DNA of 14,179 bases, taken from Betaproteobacteria bacterium. GTDB lineage: Bacteria > Pseudomonadota > Gammaproteobacteria > Burkholderiales > Burkholderiaceae_C. The DNA is taken from contig VBCQ01000227.1 of the NCBI GenBank assembly GCA_005882155.1, positions 1 through 14,179 on the forward strand, written 5' to 3'. This document shows, piece after piece, positions 6,337 through 13,407 of the stretch (within the stretch, counting starts at the first letter, position 1; each line of letters starts with the position of its first letter). The translations under genes and the position numbers were made by a program. A model generated the notes under the pieces. The model made no database searches. It was not told the DNA's origin and saw only the letters and a list, made by a program, of their open reading frames with translations.

Positions 6337-7581
6337 TCAGACGCGCTTGAACACCAGCGTGCCGTTGGTGCCGCCGAAGCCGAAGTTGTTCTTCACCGCG
6401 ACGTCGATCTTCATCTCGCGCGCCGCATTGGCGCAGTAGTCCAGGTCGCACTCCGGATCCTGGTTGAAGATGTTGATCGTCGGCGGCGAAATCTGATTCT
6501 TCAGCGCGAGCACCGTGAACACCGACTCGATGCCGCCGGCGCCGCCGAGCAGATGGCCGGTCATTGACTTGGTCGAGTTGACGACCATCTTGCGCGCGTG
6601 ATCGCCGAACGCGAGCTTGATCGCGTTGGTCTCGTTCACGTCGCCGAGCGGCGTCGACGTGCCATGCGCATTGAGGTACTGCACCTGATCGGCGTTGATG
6701 CCGGCATTGCGCAGCGCGGCCTTCATCGAGCGCTTTGGACCGTCGACGTTTGGCGCCGTCATGTGGAACGCGTCGGCGCCCATGCCGAAGCCGATCAGCT
6801 CAGCGTAGATTTTGGCGCCGCGCTTCTTCGCATGCTCGTACTCTTCGAGCACCATCGCGCCGCCGCCCTCGCCGAGGACGAAGCCGTCGCGGTCCTTGTC
6901 CCACGGACGCGACGCGGTGCCCGGGTCGTCGTTGCGGGTGGACAGCGCGCGCGCTGCGGCGAAGCCGCCTATCCCGAGCGGCGAGACCGTCGCTTCGGCG
7001 CCACCGGCGACCATCACGTCGGCGTCGCCGTACTCGATCAAGCGACCGGCCTCACCGATGCAATGCAGCCCGGTGGTGCAGGCGGTGACGATCGCGAGGT
7101 TCGGGCCCTGGAAGCCATACATGATCGACACATGACCCGAGATCATGTTGATGATCGATGCTGGAACGAAGAACGGAGAGATGCGACGCGGGCCGCGCGA
7201 GGTCAGCTCGGCATGCGTGTCTTCGATCAGCGGCAGGCCGCCGATGCCCGAGCCGACCAGAACGCCGATACGCTCGGCCTCGTCTTCGGCCAGCGCATCG
7301 TTGGTCGGCAAGCCCGAGTCGCGCACCGCCTGCATGGACGCCGCCAATCCGTAGTGGATGAAGGTGTCCATGTGGCGGGCGTCTTTCGCCGGGAAGTACT
7401 CCTCGACGTTGAAGCCCTTCACTTCGCCGGCAAACCTGCAGGCGTAATTCGACGCGTCGAACTTGGTGATCGTGGCAATGCCGGGGCGACCGGCCAGCAG
7501 ATTGGTCCAGCCTTCGGCTACCGTGTTGCCCACGGGGCTGATGAGGCCCAGGCCAGTGACGACGACGCGGCGACGAGTCAT
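6337..7581 (-). CDS. fabF: 3-oxoacyl-ACP synthase II (FabF)
   Basis: Beta-ketoacyl-ACP synthase II condenses malonyl-ACP with acyl-ACP to lengthen fatty acids in the type II pathway and drives temperature control of unsaturation in E. coli. The 414-residue protein matches the usual length. Visible thiolase-fold active-site features are Cys168 in VTACTTGLHCIG, His306 in NAHGTSTPLGD, Lys338 in NSTKSMTGHLLGGAGG, His343 in the same block, and the gate motif FGFGG at 400-404. The Cys-His-His set marks an elongating KAS I/II rather than FabH. Start at ATG 7581 with GGAG 10 bases upstream. It lies 18 bases after acpP, the classic acpP-fabF pair, and 33 bases before the ygfX-like gene with no terminator between. 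Confidence 0.97.
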   Translation of the reverse strand: MTRRRVVVTGLGLISPVGNTVAEGWTNLLAGRPGIATITKFDASNYACRFAGEVKGFNVEEYFPAKDARHMDTFIHYGLAASMQAVRDSGLPTNDALAEDEAERIGVLVGSGIGGLPLIEDTHAELTSRGPRRISPFFVPASIINMISGHVSIMYGFQGPNLAIVTACTTGLHCIGEAGRLIEYGDADVMVAGGAEATVSPLGIGGFAAARALSTRNDDPGTASRPWDKDRDGFVLGEGGGAMVLEEYEHAKKRGAKIYAELIGFGMGADAFHMTAPNVDGPKRSMKAALRNAGINADQVQYLNAHGTSTPLGDVNETNAIKLAFGDHARKMVVNSTKSMTGHLLGGAGGIESVFTVLALKNQISPPTINIFNQDPECDLDYCANAAREMKIDVAVKNNFGFGGTNGTLVFKRV

Positions 7582-7599
7582 GCGAACGCGGCTCCGGGC

Positions 7600-7839
7600 T
7601 CAGGCCTTCTGGTGCTTCAGCGCGTAGTCGATCGCGAGCTGCACGGTCGTGATCTTCTCGGCTTCTTCGTCGGGGATCTCGATGCCGAACTCGTCTTCGA
7701 GGGCCATCACCAGCTCCACCGTGTCAAGCGAGTCGGCGCCCAGGTCGGCCACGAAGGCCTTTTCGTTGGACACATCGGACTCGGGAACGCCCAACTGCTC
7801 GGCGATGATTTTCTTGACGCGGGATTCGATATCGCTCAT
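7600..7839 (-). CDS. acpP: Acyl carrier protein
   Basis: Small acidic carrier that holds growing acyl chains on a 4'-phosphopantetheine arm and delivers them to fatty acid, phospholipid and lipid A enzymes. The 79-residue protein is of normal size. Ser37 in GADSLDTVELVMALEDEF is the phosphopantetheine attachment site, and the four-helix pattern with strongly acidic helix II is clear. The start is fixed by a very strong Shine-Dalgarno sequence, GGAGGAG, just upstream. The 118 bases separating it from fabG are the largest gap inside the fab cluster, which suggests an extra promoter giving the high acpP expression usual in bacteria. Confidence 0.98.
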   Translation of the reverse strand: MSDIESRVKKIIAEQLGVPESDVSNEKAFVADLGADSLDTVELVMALEDEFGIEIPDEEAEKITTVQLAIDYALKHQKA

Positions 7840-7841
7840 GA

Positions 7842-7855
7842 ACTCCTCCAGGAGT
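7842..7855 (-). promoter_or_regulatory. acpP ribosome binding site inside an inverted repeat
   Basis: On the minus strand the sequence ACTCCTGGAGGAGT is a perfect 6-bp inverted repeat with a 2-base centre. Its right arm contains the Shine-Dalgarno sequence of acpP (core GGAGG at 7845-7849, 5 bases from the ATG). The left arm, ACTCC, is an anti-Shine-Dalgarno-like sequence that could pair with it as a 5-bp stem around a 4-base loop and hide the site. Confidence 0.5.
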
Positions 7856-7875
7856 GTTTACGGAAACAGCCCGGG

Positions 7876-7881
7876 ATTCTA
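7876..7881 (-). promoter_or_regulatory. Candidate acpP -10 hexamer TAGAAT
   Basis: TAGAAT on the minus strand, 36 bases before the acpP start in the fabG-acpP gap, matches the -10 consensus at 5 of 6 bases. The hexamer 17 bases upstream (TGAAGC) is a poor -35. An internal promoter for acpP-fabF is expected from other bacteria; this is the best candidate seen. Confidence 0.4.
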
Positions 7882-7957
7882 AGGGTTACAGGGAGTCGGC
7901 TTCACGACAGCCCCAACGGTGGTCCGGCCGGGCAAGTCCGGGTGCAACGCGCTGGCC

Positions 7958-8707
7958 TCAACTCATCAACATGCCGCCGTTCACATGCAGCTCGGTGCCG
8001 GTGATGTAGCCGGCCTGCGGCGACGCGAGAAACGCCACCGCATGAGCGATGTCGGCGGCCTGGCCCAAGCGGCCGAGCGGGATTTGCGCCAGCAGCGCGG
8101 CCGTCTGCTGCTCCGACAAGGCCTTGGTCATGTCGGTGTCGATGAACCCCGGCGCGACGCAATTGACGGTGATGCCGCGGCTGCCGAGCTCACGCGCGAG
8201 CGAGCGGCTCATGCCCGCCACGCCGGCCTTCGCGGCCGCGTAGTTCGCTTGGCCCGGGTTGCCGCTCGCACCGACCACCGACGTGATGTTGACGATGCGG
8301 CCGTAGCGCTGCTTCATCATCGGCCGGATGACGGCGCGGCTCATGCGGAAGACCGCTTTCAAATTGGTGTCGACGACGGCGTCCCAGTCGTCGTCCTTCA
8401 TCCGCATCGACAGCGTGTCGCGGGTGATTCCGGCGTTGTTGACGAGCACATGCAGGGCACCGTGTTCTTTGACGATCGCATCGATCGCGGCTTCGACGCC
8501 GGCAGCGTCGTTGACGTCGAGGCGCACGCCGCGGCTGCCCGGATGCGCCGCCAGCGCGTCGCTGATCGCTTGTGCTCCGGCGTCGGAGGTCGCCGTGCCG
8601 ATGACCTTCAGCCCGCGTGAGGCGAGCTCCAGCGCGATGGCGCGGCCGATGCCGCGCGACGCGCCGGTGACCAGCGCGACCTGTCCGGCGAGTGCTGCAT
8701 CGCTCAT
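7958..8707 (-). CDS. fabG: 3-oxoacyl-ACP reductase (FabG)
   Basis: NADPH-dependent reductase for the first reduction of each elongation cycle. The 249-residue short-chain dehydrogenase has the cofactor motif TGASRGIG (14-21), the NNAG motif (90-93), and the catalytic tetrad Asn115, Ser143, Tyr156 and Lys160 (NYAAAK). The GFIDTDM segment and the C-terminal G(T)ELHVNGGM are typical of FabG. The frame is open further upstream, but ATG at 8707 is chosen because it overlaps the fabD stop as ATGA, has AAGGGG about 8 bases before it, and gives the normal length. Lies between fabD and acpP as in most proteobacteria. Confidence 0.97.
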   Translation of the reverse strand: MSDAALAGQVALVTGASRGIGRAIALELASRGLKVIGTATSDAGAQAISDALAAHPGSRGVRLDVNDAAGVEAAIDAIVKEHGALHVLVNNAGITRDTLSMRMKDDDWDAVVDTNLKAVFRMSRAVIRPMMKQRYGRIVNITSVVGASGNPGQANYAAAKAGVAGMSRSLARELGSRGITVNCVAPGFIDTDMTKALSEQQTAALLAQIPLGRLGQAADIAHAVAFLASPQAGYITGTELHVNGGMLMS

Positions 8708-9642
8708 GCAAGAAGCCCCTTCGCTTCGAGCAGCGTCAGCGGGTCGAGCACGGTCGCGGTGATGGCGTCGGCGTCGATTCGCTTGACCGTGCCGGCCAGC
8801 ACCTTGCCGGGGCCGCATTCGATGATGTGGCTCAGTCCGCGTGCACGGATCGCCTGCACCGTTTCGACCCAGCGCACCGGACCGAAGGCTTGGCGATACA
8901 GCGCGTCGCGAATCGCCGCGACATCGGTTTCGGTCTTCACGTCGATGTTGTTGACGACCGGAATCGACGGCGGCAAGAAGCTGGCCGCGGCGAGCTTGTC
9001 TTTCAGCCGCTCGGCTGCCGGCCGCATCAGGCTCGAGTGAAACGGCGCCGACACCGGCAGTGGCAACGCGCGCTTCGCGCCTTTGGCTTTCAGCGCTTCG
9101 CAGGCTTTGTCGACGCCGGACTTGGTGCCGGCAATCACCGTCTGCTTCGGATCGTTGAAGTTCACCGCCTCGACGACTTCGCCGGTGGCAGCAGCCACTT
9201 CGGCACAGCCGTCGCGCACCACTTGCGCGTCCATGCCGAGGATCGCCGCCATCGCGCCGACACCGACCGGCACCGCGTCCTGCATCGCCTGCGCGCGAAA
9301 GCGCACCAGCGGCAGTGCATCGGCAAGCGTCAACGCGCCGGCGACCACGAGCGCGCTGTACTCGCCGAGCGAATGGCCGGCAACGACCGCCGGCTGCAGC
9401 CCCGTTTCAGCCATCCACGCGCGATAGCAGGCGATGCCCGCGGTCAGCATGACCGGCTGCGTGTTGGTCGTGAGGTCGAGTTGATCCTTCGGGCCCTCGT
9501 GGATCAGACGGCCGATGTCTTCACCCAATGCATCGGAGGCTTCAGCGAGCGTGCGCTGCACTGCCGGGTGGTCGGCCCAGCCATCGAGCATGCCCACCGA
9601 TTGCGAGCCCTGGCCTGGAAAAACGAATGCGAACGAAGCCAT
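8704..9642 (-). CDS. fabD: Malonyl-CoA:ACP transacylase (FabD)
   Basis: Transfers malonyl from CoA to ACP, supplying the two-carbon donor for chain elongation. The 312-residue product is standard length. It shows the opening FVFPGQGSQ (7-14, oxyanion Gln11), the nucleophile Ser91 in GHSLGEYSAL, Arg116 in RFRAQAMQ (binds the malonyl carboxylate) and the active-site His202 in SAPFHSSLM. GPGKVL near the C-terminus is also typical. The start at ATG 9642 fits the family N-terminus; the ribosome binding site is weak (GAAGAA region). It follows fabH by 19 bases and its TGA overlaps the fabG ATG by 4 bases, which points to coupled translation. Confidence 0.97.
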   Translation of the reverse strand: MASFAFVFPGQGSQSVGMLDGWADHPAVQRTLAEASDALGEDIGRLIHEGPKDQLDLTTNTQPVMLTAGIACYRAWMAETGLQPAVVAGHSLGEYSALVVAGALTLADALPLVRFRAQAMQDAVPVGVGAMAAILGMDAQVVRDGCAEVAAATGEVVEAVNFNDPKQTVIAGTKSGVDKACEALKAKGAKRALPLPVSAPFHSSLMRPAAERLKDKLAAASFLPPSIPVVNNIDVKTETDVAAIRDALYRQAFGPVRWVETVQAIRARGLSHIIECGPGKVLAGTVKRIDADAITATVLDPLTLLEAKGLLA

Positions 9643-9661
9643 CGAGAGAATTCTTCAGTGT

Positions 9662-10651
9662 TCAAAGATCGAGCAGAACCGCGCCCCAGGTGAAGCCGCC
9701 GCCCACGCCTTCGAGCAGCACGGTGTCGCCCTGCTTGACCTTGCCGCTTCGTACCGCCACGTCGAGCGCCAGCGGGATCGATGCGGCCGACGTGTTGCCG
9801 TGCTCATGGACGGTGACGATGACCTTGTCCATCGGCAGCTTCAATTTCTTCGCCGTGCTTTGCATGATGCGGATGTTGGCTTGATGCGGGATCAGCCAGT
9901 CGATGTCGGCGTCGGTCCTCTCCGCCTTGGCGAGCACGCCGCGCGCCACGTCTTCCAGCACTCCAACGGCGAGCTTGAACACAGCCGGACCGTCCATCTT
10001 CAGAAGCGGGTCGCCGAGCACCTTGCCGCCCGCCACCGTGCCGGGCACACACAGGATGTCGACATGGCGGCCATCGGCATGCAGCTCGCTCGCCAGAATT
10101 CCCGGCGTCGCGCTCGCTTCGAGCACGACAGCGCCGGCACCGTCGCCGAACAGCACGCAAGTCGTGCGGTCCTTGAAGTCGAGGATGCGCGAGAACACTT
10201 CGGCGCCGATCACCAGTGCCTTGTTCGCTGCACCGGTCTTGATCATCGAATCGGCCACGGCAAGCGCGTAGACGAAACCCGAGCAGACGGCCTGCACGTC
10301 GAACGCCGGGCAGCCTTTGATGCCCAGCTTCTGCTGCACCATGCAGGCGGCTGATGGGAACACCATGTCGGGCGTCGACGTCTCCACGATGATGAGGTCG
10401 ATGCTCGCCGCGTCGCAGTCGGCCGCAGCCAGCGCGAGCTTTGCTGCCTCGACGGCAAGATCGCTCGAAGTCACGTCGGGCGCGGCGAAATGGCGAGCCC
10501 GAATGCCGGTGCGCTCGACGATCCATTGGTCGGACGTCTCGATGCCGTCGGCAGCGAGCTGCGCCGCGAGATCATCGTTGGTCAAGCGCTTCGGCGGCAG
10601 AAAACTGCCAGTACCGCTGATGCGCGAGTAGCGTGGAATGCTGGTTTTCAT
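9662..10651 (-). CDS. fabH: 3-oxoacyl-ACP synthase III (FabH)
   Basis: Starts fatty acid synthesis by condensing acetyl-CoA with malonyl-ACP. The 329-residue protein shows the triad Cys123 (DVQAVCSGFVYAL), His256 (WLIPHQANIRIM) and Asn286 (HEHGNTSAASIP). Other FabH marks are WIVERTGIRARH (43-54) and the C-terminal GVGGGFTWGA. The ATG at 10651 overlaps the plsX stop as ATGA. The first residues, MKTSIPRYSRISGTGSFLPP, match the usual FabH N-terminus. Sits between plsX and fabD in the conserved order. Confidence 0.97.
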   Translation of the reverse strand: MKTSIPRYSRISGTGSFLPPKRLTNDDLAAQLAADGIETSDQWIVERTGIRARHFAAPDVTSSDLAVEAAKLALAAADCDAASIDLIIVETSTPDMVFPSAACMVQQKLGIKGCPAFDVQAVCSGFVYALAVADSMIKTGAANKALVIGAEVFSRILDFKDRTTCVLFGDGAGAVVLEASATPGILASELHADGRHVDILCVPGTVAGGKVLGDPLLKMDGPAVFKLAVGVLEDVARGVLAKAERTDADIDWLIPHQANIRIMQSTAKKLKLPMDKVIVTVHEHGNTSAASIPLALDVAVRSGKVKQGDTVLLEGVGGGFTWGAVLLDL

Positions 10652-11748
10652 GCGGTGGATTCTGCCGTCGGCACAGTCGATTCGTCTTCGCTCACGACCG
10701 CCGGCATGGCTTGCAGCGTCTCCAGAATCCGGTCGTGGACCCGGACGAGCAGGCCGTTGCGCGCGGCATCATAAGCCCGATTCAAAGCGTGCTCGAACGC
10801 GAAGGCATCGGCCGAGCCGTGGCTCTTGAACACCAGCCCGCGCAGGCCGAGCAACGCAGCGCCGTTGTAGCGCCGGTGGTCGACGCGCGCCTTCAGATGG
10901 CTCAGCACCGGCAACGCGGCGAGGGCGGCGAGGCGCGTGAAGAGGTTGCGGGTGAATTCCTGCTTGACGAAGCTCGACAGCATCGCCGCCAGGCCTTCGG
11001 CCGTCTTCAGCGCGACGTTGCCGACGAAGCCGTCGCAAACGACGATGTCGGTCGTGCCTTTGAAGATGTCGTTGCCTTCGACGTTGCCGTGGAAGTTCAT
11101 ATGGCCGCTCGCCGCCGCGGCGCGCAACAGCTCGCCGGCGCGCTTGATGGTGTCGCTGCCCTTGATGGCTTCTTCGCCGATGTTGAGCAAGCCGACGCGC
11201 GGATTTTCCTTGCCCTCGACGGCGGCCACGAGCGCGCTGCCCATCACAGCGAACTGCAGCAGGTGCTCGGCCGTGCAGTCGACGTTGGCGCCCAGATCGA
11301 GCACCGTCGTGTAGCCATCGAGCTCGTTGGGCATCACTGTCGCAATTGCCGGGCGATCGATGCCCTCGAGCGTCTTCAGCAGGTAGCGCGACACCGCCAT
11401 CAGTGCGCCGGTGTTGCCGGCGGAGACGCAGGCCTGCGCTGCCGACTCGCCGGCGTCGTCGGGCTTGACCTGCTGGATCGCCAAGCGCATCGACGAGTCT
11501 TTCTTGCGCCGTAGAGCGACCTCGATCGGGTCGTCCATCTCGACCACTTCGCTCGCGACCACCGTTGTGCAGCGCGGCCAAGCGGCAGCGGGTGCGACGG
11601 CGTCGGCGCGGCCGACCAGAATCAATTCCGCTTCGGGGTGCGCGTTCAAGAATGCCTGGCAAGCCGGCAGCGTGACCGACGGGCCGTGATCGCCGCCCAT
11701 GCAATCGACGGCGAGGCAGACCTTGTCGATGTGCGGAGAAGCGCTCAT
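10648..11748 (-). CDS. plsX: Phosphate acyltransferase PlsX
   Basis: Converts acyl-ACP and phosphate to acyl-phosphate, the donor PlsY uses to make lysophosphatidate; a peripheral membrane enzyme linking fatty acid synthesis to phospholipids. The family opening DCMGGDHGP occurs near residue 15. Further marks are SAGNTGALMA, the GNVALKTAEG block and the C-terminal YNGAALLGLRG...KSHGSAD segment. I chose ATG at 11748 (366 residues). A GTG four codons upstream (11760) is in frame, but no Shine-Dalgarno sequence is visible for either, and the GTG would lie only 14 bases from a strong hairpin. The protein is slightly longer than many PlsX proteins. Its stop overlaps fabH. Confidence 0.95.
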   Translation of the reverse strand: MSASPHIDKVCLAVDCMGGDHGPSVTLPACQAFLNAHPEAELILVGRADAVAPAAAWPRCTTVVASEVVEMDDPIEVALRRKKDSSMRLAIQQVKPDDAGESAAQACVSAGNTGALMAVSRYLLKTLEGIDRPAIATVMPNELDGYTTVLDLGANVDCTAEHLLQFAVMGSALVAAVEGKENPRVGLLNIGEEAIKGSDTIKRAGELLRAAAASGHMNFHGNVEGNDIFKGTTDIVVCDGFVGNVALKTAEGLAAMLSSFVKQEFTRNLFTRLAALAALPVLSHLKARVDHRRYNGAALLGLRGLVFKSHGSADAFAFEHALNRAYDAARNGLLVRVHDRILETLQAMPAVVSEDESTVPTAESTA

Positions 11749-11774
11749 CTCAACGGGCACGCATCAATGCGAAA

Positions 11775-11805
11775 GCCCGGCGCTGCAAAGGCTCGCAGGC
11801 CGGGC
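11775..11805 (-). terminator. GC-rich hairpin between rpmF and plsX (weak terminator or attenuator)
   Basis: Arms GCCCGGC (11775-11781) and GCCGGGC (11799-11805) pair perfectly. After a 1-base bulge, CTGC and GCAG add four more pairs around an 8-base loop. On the minus strand the stem is followed by TTTCGCATT, a poor T-run, so termination would be partial. It ends 26 bases before the plsX ATG. A partial terminator here would lower expression of plsX-fab relative to rpmF. Confidence 0.5.
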
Positions 11806-11875
11806 GGTCGGGTGACATCAGGCATCGGCCGTGAACGCGGCAAGTCGCGAACGGCCCGCGCGCGACAACGTGAAT

Positions 11876-12058
11876 TTACGCGTCCGCCTTGGTCTTCAAG
11901 ACCTTGCGACCGCGGTAGAAACCGGTGGGGCTGATGTGGTGACGCAGATGGGTCTCGCCGGTGGTCGGCTCGACGGCAGTGCCCGGAGTGGGCAGAGCAT
12001 TGTGTGCACGATGCATGCCACGCTTCGAAGGCGACTTCTTGTTCTGTTGAACGGCCAT
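11876..12058 (-). CDS. rpmF: 50S ribosomal protein L32
   Basis: Small, basic large-subunit protein. The 60 residues are the normal length, opening MAVQQNKKSPSKRGMHRAH with the typical HLRHHISPTGFYRGRKV block near the C-terminus. There are no cysteines, so this is the zinc-free form of L32 found in many proteobacteria rather than the four-cysteine zinc-ribbon form. AGGAGA (12064-12069) is 5 bases before the ATG. It lies between yceD and plsX, an arrangement conserved from E. coli to betaproteobacteria. A likely promoter lies 91 bases upstream of its start. Confidence 0.98.
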   Translation of the reverse strand: MAVQQNKKSPSKRGMHRAHNALPTPGTAVEPTTGETHLRHHISPTGFYRGRKVLKTKADA

Positions 12059-12075
12059 GGGGTTCTCCTAGGACT

Positions 12076-12098
12076 CTCCCGGAACGACGCACCGGGAG
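12076..12098 (-). repeat. Hairpin in the rpmF leader
   Basis: A perfect 7-bp inverted repeat (CTCCCGG 12076-12082, CCGGGAG 12092-12098) around a 9-base loop, ending 6 bases before the AGGAGA ribosome binding site of rpmF. It could be a leader structure used for translational control of L32; no evidence beyond its position. Confidence 0.4.
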
Positions 12099-12148
12099 CC
12101 GGGACTGCGCGCAACGCAACGACGATTGCGCGAGCCGGAAAGCCTTAA

Positions 12149-12157
12149 ATTCTAACA
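12149..12157 (-). promoter_or_regulatory. Likely rpmF promoter, extended -10 TGTTAGAAT
   Basis: On the minus strand TG-T-TAGAAT is a full extended -10 element (TGn plus a 5-of-6 hexamer). It is in the yceD-rpmF gap, about 90 bases before the rpmF ATG and just past the yceD stop. Extended -10 promoters need little -35 match, and none is obvious here. It would drive rpmF-plsX-fab independently of yceD. Confidence 0.55.
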
Positions 12158-12193
12158 TGGCACCTCTTCGCGGCCGCGACCCGAGTCGCCCCA

Positions 12194-12742
12194 TCAGCCG
12201 TCACGGCGACCGCGCTTGAGCACCGACAACGCGGCAAACGGGTTCGGCGCCGCTTCAGGCGCGTCGCTGTGTTCCATCGGCAGTGGCTCGGGGCACAGGT
12301 CGTGGCGCGGCACCAACGGCAAAGCGAGCAGCAATTCGTCTTCGACGAGAGCTTGCAAGTCAAGCGCGCGCGTCATCGCGAGCACGTCGTCCTCGCTGTC
12401 GGCGTCGAGTTGCGCCGCAGTGCTCTCGTCGGCGACGAAATGGAAGCTGCGTTGCACCTCGACGTGGGTCGAGACCGGGCCGAGGCAGCGCTGGCAGACG
12501 AGCGCGATTTGCGCGTCGGCCCGCAGGTGCAGCCAAGTCTGCGGCGGCGCGCCGCGCACGGACCGGCTTTCGCCACGGGCATGCCAATTCGCCGCATCGG
12601 CCGCGGATGGTTTGGCGTCGGCGTGAGCGGCGGCGACGAGACGATCCAGATCGCTCAGCAGCCAGAGGCCGTCGAGTTCTCCGGCGTCTTTCGCGAACGT
12701 TGCCACGTCGAGTCGGCGCGGGTCGATCGGACGCGTCTTCAT
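12194..12742 (-). CDS. yceD: DUF177/YceD family protein
   Basis: Conserved partner of rpmF; DUF177 proteins have been implicated in 23S rRNA accumulation, but the biochemical role is unclear. The 182-residue product carries the family Cys pair in LVCQRCLGPV (Cys83, Cys86), a third Cys150 after LPLVPRHDLC, the LDLQALVEDELLLALPLVP helix-strand block (127-145) and the terminal NPFAALSVLK. The frame is open well upstream, but ATG at 12742 gives family length. The preceding GAGG is only 2 bases from the ATG, so the ribosome binding site is poor. It is the first gene of the minus-strand cluster and is divergent from maf, the same order as E. coli yceF / yceD-rpmF-plsX. Confidence 0.9.
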   Translation of the reverse strand: MKTRPIDPRRLDVATFAKDAGELDGLWLLSDLDRLVAAAHADAKPSAADAANWHARGESRSVRGAPPQTWLHLRADAQIALVCQRCLGPVSTHVEVQRSFHFVADESTAAQLDADSEDDVLAMTRALDLQALVEDELLLALPLVPRHDLCPEPLPMEHSDAPEAAPNPFAALSVLKRGRRDG

Positions 12743-12813
12743 GGCCTCAAGTGTACGTTTCGCGACCTTGCATCGACGGCGTCGCCGATTCACCCGATGG
12801 GACAATGCAGCGC

Positions 12814-13407
12814 ATGACACGGCCGCTGCAACTGGTTCTGGGCTCGACCTCGCGCTATCGCCGCGAGCTGCTCGAGCGGCTGCGCTTGCCGTTCGACGTG
12901 TGCGCCCCCGATGTCGATGAAACACCGCTGCCCGGCGAAGCACCTGCCGCGCTCGCAGTGCGCCTGGCATTGGCCAAGGCGCGCGATGTCGCGGCGAAGT
13001 TTCCCGGTGCGGTCGTGATCGGCGCCGATCAAGTCGCCGACCATGCGGGTCAATCGGTGGGCAAGCCAGGCAACCACGAGCGCGCCGCGGCGCAGTTGCG
13101 GGCGATGAGCGGCCACAGTGTCGTTTTCCAAACTGCAGTCGCCGTCGTCCGCGCCGACACCGGCTATGCGGGATCGGCTGTCGTGCCGGTCACGGTGCGC
13201 TTTCGGCGGCTCGGCGAGGCCGAGATCGAGCGCTATCTGCGGATCGAACAGCCCTACGATTGCGCCGGCAGCGCGAAGTCCGAGACGCTTGGCATCGCGT
13301 TGCTCGACAGCATCGACTCGACCGATCCGACCGCGCTCGTTGGCTTGCCGCTGATCAAGACTTGCGCCTTGCTTCGCGAGGCCGGACTGGATCCGTTGGC
13401 CGGATGA
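12814..13407 (+). CDS. Maf/YceF-type nucleotide pyrophosphatase
   Basis: House-cleaning Maf-family pyrophosphatase. It most resembles the YceF subgroup, reported to hydrolyse 7-methyl-GTP to its monophosphate. The 197-residue product shows the substrate loop GSTSRYRRELL (10-20), APDVDETP (31-38), the catalytic-site segment GADQV (70-74), the GKPG loop (83-86), and YDCAGSAKSETLGIALLDSI followed by DPTALVGLPLI. The FRRLGEAEIERYLR block also fits YceF. ATG at 12814 is chosen; an in-frame ATG at 12805 would add three residues and has GGGA two bases upstream, so the start is uncertain. Divergent from yceD exactly as in E. coli, which supports YceF over YhdE-type Maf. Its stop overlaps the next gene. 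Confidence 0.93.
   Translation: MTRPLQLVLGSTSRYRRELLERLRLPFDVCAPDVDETPLPGEAPAALAVRLALAKARDVAAKFPGAVVIGADQVADHAGQSVGKPGNHERAAAQLRAMSGHSVVFQTAVAVVRADTGYAGSAVVPVTVRFRRLGEAEIERYLRIEQPYDCAGSAKSETLGIALLDSIDSTDPTALVGLPLIKTCALLREAGLDPLAG

Noticed and set aside
7905..7950. CCGG-rich repeats in the fabG-acpP gap as a terminator
   Set aside because: Only 4-bp self-complementary CCGG arms and no T-run; more likely ordinary GC-rich spacer.
6598..8004. 468-codon plus-strand frame across fabF and acpP
   Set aside because: It mirrors two certain genes and crosses their intergenic region; low-complexity His/Arg/Asp translation.
8692..9693. Long plus-strand frame opposite fabD
   Set aside because: Antisense shadow of fabD, which has all its catalytic motifs.
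12283..12813. Upstream extension of the maf reading frame
   Set aside because: The extra residues are Arg/Ala-rich, lie opposite yceD and do not match the Maf family, which begins at 12814 (or 12805).
12743..12970. Upstream extension of the yceD frame
   Set aside because: The added N-terminus is Arg-rich, lies opposite maf and is absent from DUF177 proteins.
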